From assembly GCA_000231825.2 (NCBI GenBank), contig JH720333.1, forward strand, positions 416,374 through 480,373: a DNA stretch of 64,000 bases. The letters run 5' to 3'. Position numbers and translations under genes: made by a program. How positions within the stretch are numbered: the stretch's first letter is position 1; every line of letters starts with the position of its first letter. This DNA comes from Tetrahymena elliotti 4EA. Lineage: Eukaryota; Ciliophora; Oligohymenophorea; Hymenostomatida; Tetrahymenidae. The notes under the pieces are model-generated. The model saw only the letters and a list, made by a program, of their open reading frames with translations, was not told where the DNA came from and did not search any database. This document shows, in pieces, positions 51,746 through 64,000 of this stretch.

Positions 51746-53372
51746 TTGACATAAATAAATTAATACAAAATAATTAAAATAAATTATCTTTTCATTAAAT
51801 AATTTTGATATAAAATATAAAATTAATTAACTCTAATCAATTAAATCCTAATTCGTTAAATTTATATGTATATATTCTTTAATTGTATCAAATATTTTTA
51901 GTTATTTTACCAATTATCTTTTAAATTTTTACTCATAAAATATTTTATTTTAATAATAACAACCAACATCTATGATTAACAAAACTTTTTTATTTTATAA
52001 ACTGTACCAAATGTTGTTAAATGCTTAGAATAAAAAATATTTGTTTAAATTTGGAATAAAGAATAACTAAAGAGTTAATTAATTAAAAAAATTAATTGAT
52101 CAATATTTTTAATAATTATAATTCCAAATTCATTCAAAAAAGTAAGTTTCAAAAATTATTATGAGTAATATCAATTAAATTTATTTGTTNNNNNNNNNNN
52201 NNNNNNNNNNNNNNNNNNNNNNNNNNNNNNNNNNNNNNNNNNNNNNNNNNNNNNNNNNNNNNNNNNNNNNNNNNNNNNNNNNNNNNNNNTAAAAAACTCA
52301 ATTAAAATAAATAAAATCACACTTTTTATGAAATAATTCAATGATAAAATGATTTTATACTTTGGTGACAGAAACAATTGATAAAGTAATTTTACTTTAG
52401 TTTATAATATTGAAATTAAATTGTTAGTTTCCCTCAGCAGAGGTAGAGTTAAAAAAAATTCAGAATTAAATTCATATTTTTCTTAAATTTGAATGCATTT
52501 ATTTGGTAAATTAAAAATTAAAATCCTTCTTTTTAGTAAATAAAGTTTTTCTATCTAAAATATTTTTATTTTATGTGACCTTAAGATAGTTTTGTGAATA
52601 ATATTATATTAATTTAATATTGGTCTTGATAAAATGTTATTTTATTCTTTGTTTTTATTTTTTTATTGTTTTATTCTTTTTAATTTCTTAAAATGTTTTT
52701 TAATATTATAGTAATTTCTTCCACTTTCATTCATTCATTCAACTTTTTCTACCACTTTAACCAACTTATGTCAATAAGTTTCTCAAACTTTTAGCTTTCT
52801 TTTTTACTGCAAAAGAGCTTGAAATAGTTTTATAAATGAATTTTATTTCAAAAAGAATTAATAATAACTTTGAGAAAAATTTATTCAATCTATTGTTTAG
52901 GTGATTTTCAGATTTATCTTTAATTAAAGAGAGAATTCTGACAAAAGCATTAAAAAATAATTAGCAAACTATATATTGTTATCTTATTTCAAAATATAAA
53001 ATAATAAACCTAAACAATTTTTGTTGATAATTTTTAAGTTAAATAAACTTCAGAAATTTGTCTCTAAATATAATAATTTTACTGAATATTTAACTTTTAA
53101 TGTAAAATATTTTACATTTAATGTCTATCTTCATGAAAATCTTACCTTTGATGGATTTCTTATCTATAAATAGCTTGAGATATTTTTAAAGAGTTGTTTT
53201 TACTAAAAATAGAGGGGGATAATCTAAAATTTATATATAATTTTAAGTATTTTACTCACTCTATATATATTCAAGTAAACCACTAAAACATATTCTTTAA
53301 AGGCATAAAATTTTCAGATATTTTTGTAATTATTTATTTCTAAAAAATTTTCTAATTAAAAAAAAAATCATC
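51746..53372. other. AT-rich spacer containing an assembly gap
   Basis: Contains the 100-N gap and AT-only flanks, with TTCATTCATTCATTC near 52726-52740. No coding frame was seen on either side. A gene could be missing only if the true gap is larger than the N run. Confidence 0.6.
52190..52289. other. Assembly gap of 100 N
   Basis: Exactly 100 undetermined bases, the conventional placeholder for a gap of unknown size. Confidence 0.99.
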
Positions 53373-56300
53373 ATGGAAAAATAATCAAAGTTTAATACAA
53401 TTTGTAGAAATATAACTGAATAAAATTTTTGCTAGTTTGGAAGCAATTGCAGGTACTTACATCCTGGAGATATAACAAGTAAGTTTTTAGGCTATTTTAA
53501 TTTTTTCCTTAATCTAAGTTTACTGAATATTTTTTAATTTAACTTTTTGTTGAATAGCTAAAGTATTCATTGAGAAAGTTGATAAGAAGAGTAAGTCTAA
53601 GGGTTAAGTTACTAGTAAGAATTAATAAGATAATAGCAATAAATATAGTTCTGATAATATGCATTAACATCATAAAGAAAGATTTCATTAATCTCCAGAA
53701 TGTGCTAAGAAGTAATATTCATCTGTATCTACTGATAATACTACTCCTAATTCATCTCAAAACAGTTCAACTCCAGCAACAACAACTACTTATAAACTAA
53801 ATTCCATGAATGATGGTGACTCTCTTAATGACGCTCTTAGAAAAGAAAAAGGATGGAGAAATAAAATTAAATCTTAAGCTAAAAAAATAGTTTTTGAAAC
53901 AATACCTGAATATGCATAGAGCGTTCTTAATCCTAAATAAAAAGATACTGATTTAGAAAAATAAGGTTAAAAGACTTAAGATATTTAATAAAATTAAAAT
54001 GATGAAAATAATCTAAATGAAAGAGGAAAAGTAGTATGTGTTAATGAGAAAAACAATTAATAAAACTCAACTTAGTAAGGTGGTTGTGAAGCTAAACTGA
54101 GATAAGTAAATTATCAAAAGCAACTTGAGAGATAGCTAGAAGGTGAATTTATTAGTATAGAAAATATAAATTAAGATTTGACTTTGATAACAAGAGACAA
54201 ATAAGTTATTTTATATGAATAACTTGTTCCTTTGATTGAAGAAGATATTGAACTTACAGAAAAGTTTTAAATTCATTCAATTATTAAATTAGCTCATTTA
54301 GATGATATTATCAAATTGTTTTATGATCCTTAAAGTTGTTAACTTTATATCTTGCAATTGAATTAGTCATAAAAAAAGATGAGATTTTATGTCATTGAGG
54401 AAGTTTTTTAGTATCTTACTCATTATAACAAGGACTTTAACTTGTTCTTTATCATTATCATAAATATTGATAAAGAAAATATTGGCTTTTTCCCTTTGCC
54501 TGAAAAGAAGGAATGTTAGTATCTTGAGCCAGTTCTGGTTAAGAATTATTGTGAATAGATACTTAATTTTTAGAAGACTGAGTAGACTCTGTATATAAAT
54601 CTTTAAAAAGGAGTTATTATTGAAGAATTTTAACTTGTTAGTTAGGAAATTTTCTAAGAAATGAGATAATAAAATGGCGAAGCTAGAGAATTTAATGAAA
54701 ATTCATAAGATATGATAATAGTAGAATAATTTATAACAAAATAAGCTTCATCTAAGAAAGGAAAGAAAAAAATGTTTTTGAGTGATAGCGAAAGTGACAA
54801 CGAAAATGATCTAGAGGTTTCTAGGTTTTTGCATAATAAATCTAGCTAGAATCTTTTAAAATATTTATCTCAAAGCATAACTATTTAACAAATAAATTCT
54901 GATTAAAATAGTAAAAAAAATATTTTTAATTTGAGCAGCCTGTAAATTGAAGGAGATAGCAAAAATGAGTAAAAACCTGAAGAAACGTTTAATAGAGTAA
55001 ATAGTTTGTAATCTACTGAAGCAAGCTGTGAGATTTTGTAGTCACCTTAAAAATCTTCTAATTAAAGCGAGAAGGAAATTTCTTAGCCAAAGACAACTGA
55101 AATTGTAGAAAAATAGCAATAAAATTAAAAAATAGAACAATAAAAAAATATTCAAACTCCATTAAAAGAAAGAAATAATTAGAATTAAAATCATTTTAAA
55201 AATAAAGATAATAAAGGCAAAAGAAGCAAGACTGTTTAACCTGAAAGTAGAAAATAAATAAATGAAAAAAAATTACAAGCTCAAAATGATGATTCTTCTA
55301 AAATGAAAAAAATAGATTAAAAAAATAAATAAAGTTAAAATAAAAATTAAAAATGTGAATAATTGGTCAAAAAATAATCCAAGTCATCTGACAGATCAAA
55401 GGAAGTATCAAACAGCCTTGAAAATAAAAAATCAAATGGTAAATAAAACAACAAACTCAATTTAAAAAATGAAAAGGAAAATTTGGGTGTTTCAACAAAG
55501 GAATAAGTGTAAAAAACATAAGTATAAACAGAAATAGAAGAAGATGATTTATTTCCTAGTGATAATAGAAATAATAATCTATTTTTGGAATCCTCAGAAC
55601 AAAAAAGCAAAAAAGAGAACAAAAAAGCTATATCAAACAGCAGTGATGAGAATAAACAAAAATTGTAAAAAAAGAAGTCATAAAATAGCACTTTGTAAAA
55701 GTAATAGAATTCTGAGTTGAATAAAGCTAAAAGTAAAACAAAAGACAGTTAAAATGTTTAAGAAGTAGAAAAAGACATAATTGAAATATCAATTAGTTCT
55801 TCTCATTCTTCCAGTGAGTTAGAAATCGAAAGTGTAAACGAAGAATTGGATGTTACAAAAAAAAATAAATACAAAAAATAAAGTTCTTTGATTGATGATT
55901 AGTATGAAATAGAACATAATTTATTCTTTGATGATTATATGAATAAAAAAAATTCATTAACCGAAAACAAAAAGGAGAAAGCTATTTAAAAGCCTAAAGG
56001 AAGTAATAAAGATTTAAGTTAAGTGAATAGGAAGGTAGATTCAAATAATTGCAAATAATTGAAGAAATAAACATAATAATAAAAGTATCAAGCCTAAACA
56101 AATTATATTTAATAAGATATATTAAAATAAGATAAAGAAAAATTCTCTCAAACAGAACAATAAGCATGTGCATCAATAGATTAAATCAAAAATTCTTAAG
56201 AAAAATAACTAAAATATGATTCAAAAAGCAATGACAAAAACAATTTAGATAATAAATAAAATTATGGAAAAAATTAACCAAAAAAGACTAATAAAAATAT

Positions 56301-57657
56301 TTCAAATATATTTTAAGAAGATGATATTCTAAGAGATCCTTTAAAAGGAGATAGAGAAAATTCACTAATATTACAAATAGGTAGTAATGAAAATAGCGAT
56401 TTTGAATTGATTAAAGCAAAAAAAACTTAACAAACTAATAACTAAAATTTAGAAAATAATTCTAAAATAAACTAAATTAAAGCTGCAAATAAAAATGGAC
56501 TAAAAAATTCAATTAATAAGTTGTAAGGTGATATTAATGATGGTAGAAATACTAATCAATAGGATGATTTCATAAAAATTAGGTCTGATATCATTGTAAA
56601 TAACAAGAAGTTGTAATTGGTTAAATATCTGAAAAAAGAAGACATTGTAGAAAATCTTAAAAAAATGCAAATTCTGAAGAATGAACCAAGTTAAAATATT
56701 ATATCAGAAAGTACATAAAAAGAAAGTGTAACTATTGACTCAAATTATATTGATGGTTAAGATATTCACAAAAATTATTTGGTTAAATAACAAAACTACA
56801 GTGAAATTAAATCAGATATTTATTCAGATTCAAAAGCAGTAAAATAGCAATAATAACCAGCAATTTCTAACATAACTGAGCTTGTTTCAGATGCAAACTC
56901 GGAAAAGACAAAAAATATAAAAAGAAAGAAAATAATAAATATCAACAAAGTCAAGAGAGAAGACTTGAATAATGATTACTATGATAATTTAAACTAACAT
57001 AATACTTATAAATATACAAAAAAATCTTTTGAAGAACCTTAAATGAAATAAATTGCAAATAATACTGAAAGATTTAATATTATAAAAGAAACTAGCAACA
57101 GAAAGCAAAAGAAAAACTTTATAACTCATAAAAATTAATTAGTTCCTGATAGCTAAGAAATAGTTATTAGTGAGGATGAAGCATTTTTAGAAGAAGATAT
57201 AGAAGAAATAATAATAAATGAAGAACAAACAAAAAAAGGATAAAATACCTCTTGCAATTAATTTGATAAAAAGAGTGCTAAAATTATCAAAAACCATTAA
57301 TTTGTCACTTAATAGCAATCATATTGTCTCCAAAACTAATAAATAAACTATTAAAATTAACAAATACAAAGCGTATAATTTACTTAGCCTATTCAATCTA
57401 ATTAAATTCCAAACCAAGCATAAAACTAATTTTATTATTTGCCTACCCAGCAATAAAATTCTATTTTCCCAAACAACAACTGTGAATAATACTACTATCC
57501 TTAATATAGAGGATAAGCTATGGTTGACTTTGGAGTATATAATCAATATTCTATCTATTAACCATTATAATATAATGAATCAATATAGCTTTCAGATCTT
57601 GAAATAGCAAGGATAGAATTCTAAAAGTATTAACACATTTAATAATTAATTAATTGA
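53373..57657 (+). CDS. CCCH zinc-finger protein with very long disordered, lysine/glutamine-rich tail
   Basis: Two exons, 53373-53478 and 53558-57657, give 1,401 aa; exon 2 is a single 1,367-codon open frame in the ciliate code. The first exon encodes one CCCH finger near residues 11-30: C-x8-C-x5-C-x3-H, read from CRNITEQNF, CQFGSN and CRYLHPGD. This type usually binds RNA. Residues about 260-450 look folded (VILYEQLVPLIEEDIEL, MRFYVIEEVFQYL, FNLFFIIIINI). The remaining 900 residues are low-complexity K, N, Q, S and E with repeated acidic patches (LSDSESDNENDLE, VISEDEAFLEEDIEE) and end in a Tyr/Gln/Asn-rich segment (YYYPQYRGQAMVDFG). It is probably a nuclear or RNA-granule protein, by inference. 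No family could be named beyond the finger. Confidence 0.8.
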
Positions 57658-58636
57658 TTAAATATTAATAATATTTTAATTAATAATATGTATTTCATTT
57701 ATTAAAATATCTTTCTTAATTTTAGATATTTATTATATTCTTTATGATTTTTTATTAATTAATTACCCTATTGCCAAAGTCAAAATTAATTAATAAATTT
57801 ACAATTATTTTTTATTGAAATTAATCATTAATTATTTTTATTTATTTTACTCATAATTATTCTTGTTTATTTTACTCACTTAATTGTTAGAAATTATTTC
57901 AGATTAAAAGATTAAATATAAATGAAATAAAAGAGTTACTTTAAATTCAATTATTATAAGTCATTTAAAAAAATTCATACAAATTATAATACTATTTTTA
58001 TATCAAAGTTCTCTTTCTAACTTTGTTTCTATTATTTTTTGTAGTAAATTATCCAATTTATTTTATTTTAGAAAATCTAAAGAAAAATAATTTTTTTCAA
58101 AAAAGTAAAAAATAATTTACATTTTAAATAATAAAGATGTCTAAGATGATAGATGATGGCATAGCATAATCGAATTTCTGATTGGCAAATTTATTTTTCT
58201 TATGAATATAAATGAATAAGAACATGCTTTCTTGTTGGGATAGTGAATTTAATTACATAGGAAAAGGAAAGAGAAAGAGCTAACTAGATTAAGTTATGTT
58301 TAAGAAAAAAAAATTGATCAGAATTAACTTATTTATTTTTAATTCAATTTTGACAAATAAAATCAATAAATTGCTTTTTTTTGTTTGTAGAGATATTATT
58401 GATTTTTTATGCATTAATTTTAAATAAAATAAATTGGTGTGATTGATTGATTGATAGATTGATTCTTAGTAAAGAAATAGCGACAATAATTACTTTAAAA
58501 GTTAATTAAATTATATTATATTATATTTCATTTAATTTGTAGAGATTATTTATATTGATTAATAATTTAGCTAAAAAGAAAACAAAAGGCGATAAACACA
58601 CATACATTCAATCACTTTATATTAAAAAGAAAAAAT
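57658..58636. other. AT-rich spacer
   Basis: Between the CCCH gene and the P4-ATPase-like gene, both on plus. Includes a (TTGA)n run near 58439-58455. No coding frame was seen. Confidence 0.6.
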
Positions 58637-61600
58637 ATGTAGAACCGTCAGACATTTTAAAATTAAATATTGCAAAACTTCAAACTGTCCAAGAAGAAAA
58701 AAGAAAAAGAAGAAAAAGAGGATGAAAACCAACGCGTTTACTCAAGGAAGGTTAGATAATAAAATTTAAAAATTATTTTTTTCTTTTTATTGACATCTGA
58801 TCTAACTTTTATTTTTATTATAATTAATCATACAGCTAGAATTAGTTAATGGAGAGCTTTTTGGTAAAGTACAAGTTGTTTCAGATAAAATATGCACATC
58901 CAATAAAATATCATTCTTCTAAAAAGATCGATATGTATGATTATTTATTCATCTACTCCTTATTTATAAAATTCAAGAATGAAAATGCTTAATAATTATT
59001 ATTTAGATGATATTTAAGTTTCTATTCTCACTCTCCAAGAATTACTTCTACCGATTTGGAAATACGGCGTGTATAGTTATTTTGTTTATTTTTTTTGGCA
59101 CGCCTGTCTAAAACATGATAAAAAATAGACTTGCTTATGATATGTAATTTACCTTATTTTTTCTTATTTATTTATTTGATGCTTCCAGAGCCATAATTCT
59201 ACTTTTATTTTAAAACCACTAGACTGGTTGAGATTAATAAATGAGTGATTTTTTTTTCTTTTTTAAATAGAATTGACTATGTTTACTTCCATCTTGTTTA
59301 ATGTTTTATAGGCTTTATTGCTTTACTGATTCGAGACTTATACATTACTTTTAATTTATAAGGAATGCTTTCATTGATAAACTAATCTCAATATACACTT
59401 TTTCAAAAATTTAATGATGATAAGATTTAACAGACAATCAGATCAAAATAAAATGATGAAAATGATTCATATTCAAAAATAGCCACTTATTCTTCCTCTG
59501 ATGTTTGTGATATACAGGTATAATTTTATTTTTTAACTAATATAAACTCAAAATTCTTTGTCAAATCAAGATTGGTGATATAGTTCTTTTGAAGAAAGGA
59601 GATATTTGCCCTGCTGATTGCCTTATTCTTGATATGAAAGAACCATTTTGTAGTGTAAAGAATAATACCTGCTCAGAATCAAATTAATTTGACATAAAAC
59701 GTGCCCCTCAAGTCACTTAGAGTAAACAAACAAAACCTTTTTTGATTATTTTATAATAATATTTTATAAAAAGTCCTCAGTACTTCTAAGATAAAGGGTT
59801 ATCATTTTGAATATAGAAAAATACTAAACGGAATAGTAGAATTTGTTAGTTCTACTGAAAATTAAACCTAGTTTGAAGGTTTTATTAAGCTCAATAAAGA
59901 TCCTAACGGTGAAAATTTAAATGATCAAAATATGATTTTCAGAGGATAGGAGTTGATGTATACAGAGTGGTGTGTTGCATTAGTACTGTATGTTGGTTAT
60001 GAATGCAGATTTTTTAAAATATATTAAGAGGACAGAAAATAAATAAAATTTGCAAAAGGAAATCTGAGCAATAAAATAGAAAAATTCTTTTTGTTTACAT
60101 TCTTATTTATAATATTATTTACTTTGGCTTCCTCTATAATAGATTATACCTAACCATTTAATTCTAATTTTAATACTACTAATATTGATCAATAAACCGG
60201 TTAAGTAGCAGCAAGTAAATTTTATTTCCTTTCATTAATTTATATTAAATCTCTATCTTTATAAAAAGCTTATTTCATTGAGTATATTATATTTCTTCCT
60301 ATAGTTTTATATCCTTTCTATGATATTATGCACCTAGTATACCTATACAAAAAAAAGAGAGTTTTTGAGAATCGTAACCTTTTTCTTTTTAAATTTGTTA
60401 TATTAACCTGACTTTCTCCTTCAAAAAATTAATTTTTTATTCAAAACAAAATTTGAAAAATTATTTAAAAAATTGAATAAATTTAAAATATTTTATTGTA
60501 ATTATTAACATAGCATTTTAATTCTTTCCAAGTTAGATAGAGCTTAAAAAAGATGATGATAATTGTAATGAAGAACTTTAGGAAATAAATTTGTAAGAGT
60601 CTGCTTTCACTCCTATTGATGATGTTTAAGATAGTGAAATCTGCTTAACAACTCATGCAATTTTTAGTAAAAGTGGAACACTAACTCATAATGAAGAATT
60701 TTAGTTAGCTTCTATAACAATTGGCAACAAAATGTATAAATTAAATATAGAAACTCTAACGGATGTAATTAACAATATAGCAGCTGCAAAACCTTCACTC
60801 CAGTATGTATAAGGTAAATTTAACTTTCTAGAAAAAATTAATTAATAATTCAAAAATTCTTAAAAAATGCAGTTGAAAATAAAATAAATTCTTATGAAGC
60901 TATTGATATAGATGAAGGAACAATTAACAATTCTCCTAATTAGAGAAATATAGCAAGAAAGTAAAATAATTTTTATATGTTAATTACTAATAACCTACTT
61001 TTTAAATATATCATTTAGCAAATAAAATCTTGAAAAAATGCAAGCAAATGACTTTGAACTGATGATGTTAAAAAATACACTTGCATAAAACTAAACAATA
61101 AATACATAAAGCACTTAATAATAAAACGAAGAAACAATAATGACTAATGAGGCTAAAGATTAGAAATAAACTAAAGAGTTTAGAGATAATTTTTCCAATA
61201 TTAATGGATATGGTTCTTATGATAAAAGTGCATAAGCTGACTAATAAATAGAAGTCTCACCATTTCTATAGCATCGTACAGATATAGGAAGAATGTTTTC
61301 TAGTCCTAAATCTAATATTTCAGGTGATTTTTTATACGAACCAGATTACGTAAATCTAAGAGGAAATACAGTAAGCGAGAATTAAAGTATCGAAAGCTCT
61401 CCAACTGAACTTCATAATAAATTAGACAATATAATACTTAGATAAAAGAATGAGTCTTATTCCCTTAGTCAAAGTGGCATCCACTTAGATATTAGCAACT
61501 TTACAGGCGGAATTGAAAAATTCTACAAAACAACTCAGTAAAATTCTTAGTTTACTATCGAAGGATTAATGGATAGTTAGACACCTCTTGACTTCTCTTC

Positions 61601-64000
61601 TAGTATCAATGGAAGTAAAATTGGCCAAAATAGTTTTGAGAAAAATGATATCGAATTTATACAGGAGGAAAGAGATTTTCTAAAAGACCTACTCAAAAAT
61701 GATCAACTTTTTTCAAACGCAATCAAAGTAAATTTGAAATGACATATTATTTTACATTTTAATATTCTTTATTAATTTTATTAAATCAGGCAATATCAGT
61801 CTCGCACTTGACTAAGACTAAATACCAGCAAACTTAATTACAGTTTTTCTAAGAAACAATAAATCCTTTAGATAAAATAATATCAGAGTTTACATCTTAA
61901 ATTGGTTTTTAGTTTAGGTGTTCTAATAAAATAAATGATGGAGGCAAATAAAAATTTTAATATATCTTTACAAATAATTAAAATGAAACAAAAAAATACA
62001 CTCTATTGCTACCACCAGCATTTAATGAAAGAAAGACCAGATTCTGTATTATTTTAAAGGAAGACGACTCGAAGAAATACACGCTCTACTTGAAGTAATT
62101 TTATTCTGAATCATATGAAGAGTTTTAAAATATTTAATTAATAGAGAGGAATTGGTTAATTATCCTACTTATATGATGGTTGAAAAAGGCTTAAATAGAT
62201 AAGATTAAGAAAAAAGACTTAAGAGACTCATAGAGCAGGGACAAATTCCGTAAGCTATTTTGATATTTTCATTTCAATTTTAAGAACTAAATTTTGATTC
62301 AAATAGAATTGCTTTCTGTAAAAGAGAATTAGATGAACTGGAAATATATTAAATATAAAATTCATATGAGAATGCTATGAAAGCGCCAGAGTTCTACTAA
62401 AATAAAGAATCAATTATAAATTATATATACTCTTCCTATATATTTAAGCTTGAGCTATAATGTATTATTGGAATTTAAGAGACTCTCAGAAAAGATAGTT
62501 CTGAACTTGTTAATGTGATGAATCAAAGTTATATTAAAACTTGGATGCTCACTGGAGATTAATTCCAAAAAGCAGTTCCAGCTGCTTATAATGCCAGAAT
62601 TTTATAGAAAGATTCAATACAATAAACTTTAATTTTTGATTGCAATAACTACAAGAACTTAAAGTCTCTAATAAAAAATTACATAATTGCTCTCAAATAA
62701 AAATATCTTGGAGAAACTCCCCAAATAAATAAAAATTAAAATGAATCTCAAGCACAAAGCAATATGAAAAGAAAGAAGACTTCTTTCACAAACTATGAAA
62801 AAGAAGATAACAACTAAATTTTTAACATCATTATTTCTGGAAAGACTTTTGAAATCATCCAAAAAAATTAATATCTAAAAGATCATTTTACTTTCCTTCT
62901 ATTTTTCACCAAAAACTTAGTAGGATATTAGTTTGACTAATACCAAAAAGCACAAATTATTTAAAACCTAAAAAAATCCTAACGTAAAGCCAAAGTGTTA
63001 GGAATTGGAAATGGATTATCAGACCTAAAGATGTTCAGTCAATGTGATTACTCCATCGAAGTTGTTGATTTCTAAAAAAGGGTAAGTTTTAAATGAGTTC
63101 AATCTATTCAATAACCTAGTTTTAATTATTCAAGAAAATTTATTTAATTACTAAATAACCTCACTCATTTGTGTTTATTTAAAATTCTATAATAAAATTA
63201 TTTTGATCTTTAAATAACTAAACAGTTCCTAATACATAAATTAAATAAATTAAAAAAATTATTGATTTTTACAAGTTGATATTTTTTAAAAATAAATGGA
63301 GAAATGATTGGAACATAATTTATTTTTTTATCAAAAAGGAAATTTATGGAAGAGCAAATAGCATATGTAGAAGCATGAAAGATATTATAAAATAAATAGC
63401 TGTGAACTCAAAAATAAATTACTTATATAGAGAAGATTTTATCATTCTAAGTTTTTACAAATGCTTTTTGATGGGATTGCTGTTTTTTTTTTGGAATAGT
63501 TATCAATCTTCCTATGGAATTTAATTATTTGATTATATTTACATAATTTAACTAACTTATTTCACTCCTATTATAATTTTTATTTTACTTATGCTGAGAA
63601 TGTATAAGTGGCAAACACCATTCAAAAAAGAAGTTATTGATAAAGTTTAAACTATTACTTATATTATCCATAATAAATCAGCTAAGAAGGATAACATAAT
63701 TTAGTATTTAAAAACAGTTTTTGTTTAGGGATCTATTGATGGTCTATTCTTATTCTTATTAAATATATTCTAGTTCTAGAGGACCTATTTATCTAGTTCA
63801 GGATAAGTAATTGACCAAAGAACTATGGACTATTTTATATATTAGACTATCCACACTGTTATGATTTATAAATATTTATCTTATCGCAAATTAAATTGGA
63901 AAATTTGGGTGATTGCATTTGGTTCAATTTTTTCAATACAAGTAAATAAAATATGGGACTTAGATGTATCATCTAAACTTTTTATAGCAGTTGGCATGTC
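58637..64000 (+). CDS. Degenerate P4-type ATPase (flippase-like) lacking the catalytic aspartate, 3' partial
   Basis: Exons 58637-58750, 58836-58934, 59007-59143, 59189-59226, 59312-59517, 59571-59721, 59774-60373, 60514-60813, 60873-60960, 61019-61727, 61790-63081 (with a 23-nt break at 62122-62144), 63339->64000; about 1,457 aa so far. P4 flippases move phospholipids between membrane leaflets using a phospho-aspartate intermediate. P4 landmarks are recognisable: IGDIVLLKKGDICPADCLIL, NMIFRGQELMYTEWCVALVL, WMLTGDQ, and C-terminal SFYKCFLMGLLFFFWNSYQ. Catalytic motifs are broken: DKTGTLT reads SKSGTLT (60666-60686), the DGET loop reads CSES (59670-59681), TGDK reads TGDQ, KGAD is not found and GDGxND reads GNGLSD (63007-63024). 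It is probably a pseudo-enzyme with a structural or regulatory role, or a decaying gene. A 300-residue low-complexity insert sits in the nucleotide-binding region. The GTTAGA donor at 58751 is unusual. Confidence 0.83.

Noticed and set aside
52190..52289. Possible missing gene in the N run
   Set aside because: Flanks are non-coding and exactly 100 N is a placeholder, so nothing can be inferred.
55347..55691. Minus-strand Phe/Leu/Ser-rich ORF
   Set aside because: It is the antisense of the Lys/Glu/Asn-rich tail of the CCCH protein.
1..64000. Telomere repeats (CCCCAA)n or the Tetrahymena chromosome breakage sequence
   Set aside because: No C4A2 run and no TAAACCAACCTCTTT or its complement was noticed, so the window appears internal to a chromosome.

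Overview
The window reads as macronuclear-type DNA of a ciliate, most likely Tetrahymena or a close oligohymenophorean relative. Three things show this. TAA and TAG fall constantly inside conserved protein motifs and only TGA ends the reading frames, so TAA/TAG code for glutamine. The DNA is extremely AT-rich, with AT-only spacers. Genes are broken by short AT-rich GT...AG introns, mostly about 50-150 nt. Standard-code ORF calling therefore shatters nearly every gene here; the models below were read by eye with the ciliate code. Exon sums are multiples of three in all complete models. A run of 100 N (52190-52289) marks a scaffold gap.

Left part (1-20 kb). A guanylate-binding-protein GTPase, cut by the left window edge, carries a coiled coil, a C2HC zinc finger and a PX domain at its C-terminus. 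It converges on a minus-strand gene for a low-complexity protein. Next come a minus-strand two-membrane-segment protein, the transition-zone protein TMEM231 (+), and three minus-strand genes: ribosome biogenesis factor RPF1, a Skp1-like protein and an unknown 418-residue protein.

Right part (21-64 kb). All seven confident genes are on the plus strand: a Ser/Asn/Gln-rich coiled-coil protein, a giant IP3-receptor/ryanodine-receptor-family calcium release channel (23 exons, about 3,603 aa), the ciliary adaptor enkurin, ribosomal protein uS8 (RPS15A), a myosin whose tail carries RCC1 repeats, a CCCH zinc-finger protein with a very long disordered tail, and a P4-ATPase-like protein running off the right edge that has lost its catalytic aspartate.

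These are independent eukaryotic genes, not an operon. TMEM231 and enkurin are cilium proteins, and the calcium channel and myosin fit the cell biology of a motile ciliate. The points most worth following are the degenerate P4-ATPase, the GBP-zinc finger-PX fusion, the myosin-RCC1 fusion, a cluster of palindromes beside a (TA)n run, and three orphan coding-like segments in the spacers. No rRNA, tRNA, CRISPR array, insertion sequence or telomere repeat was recognised.
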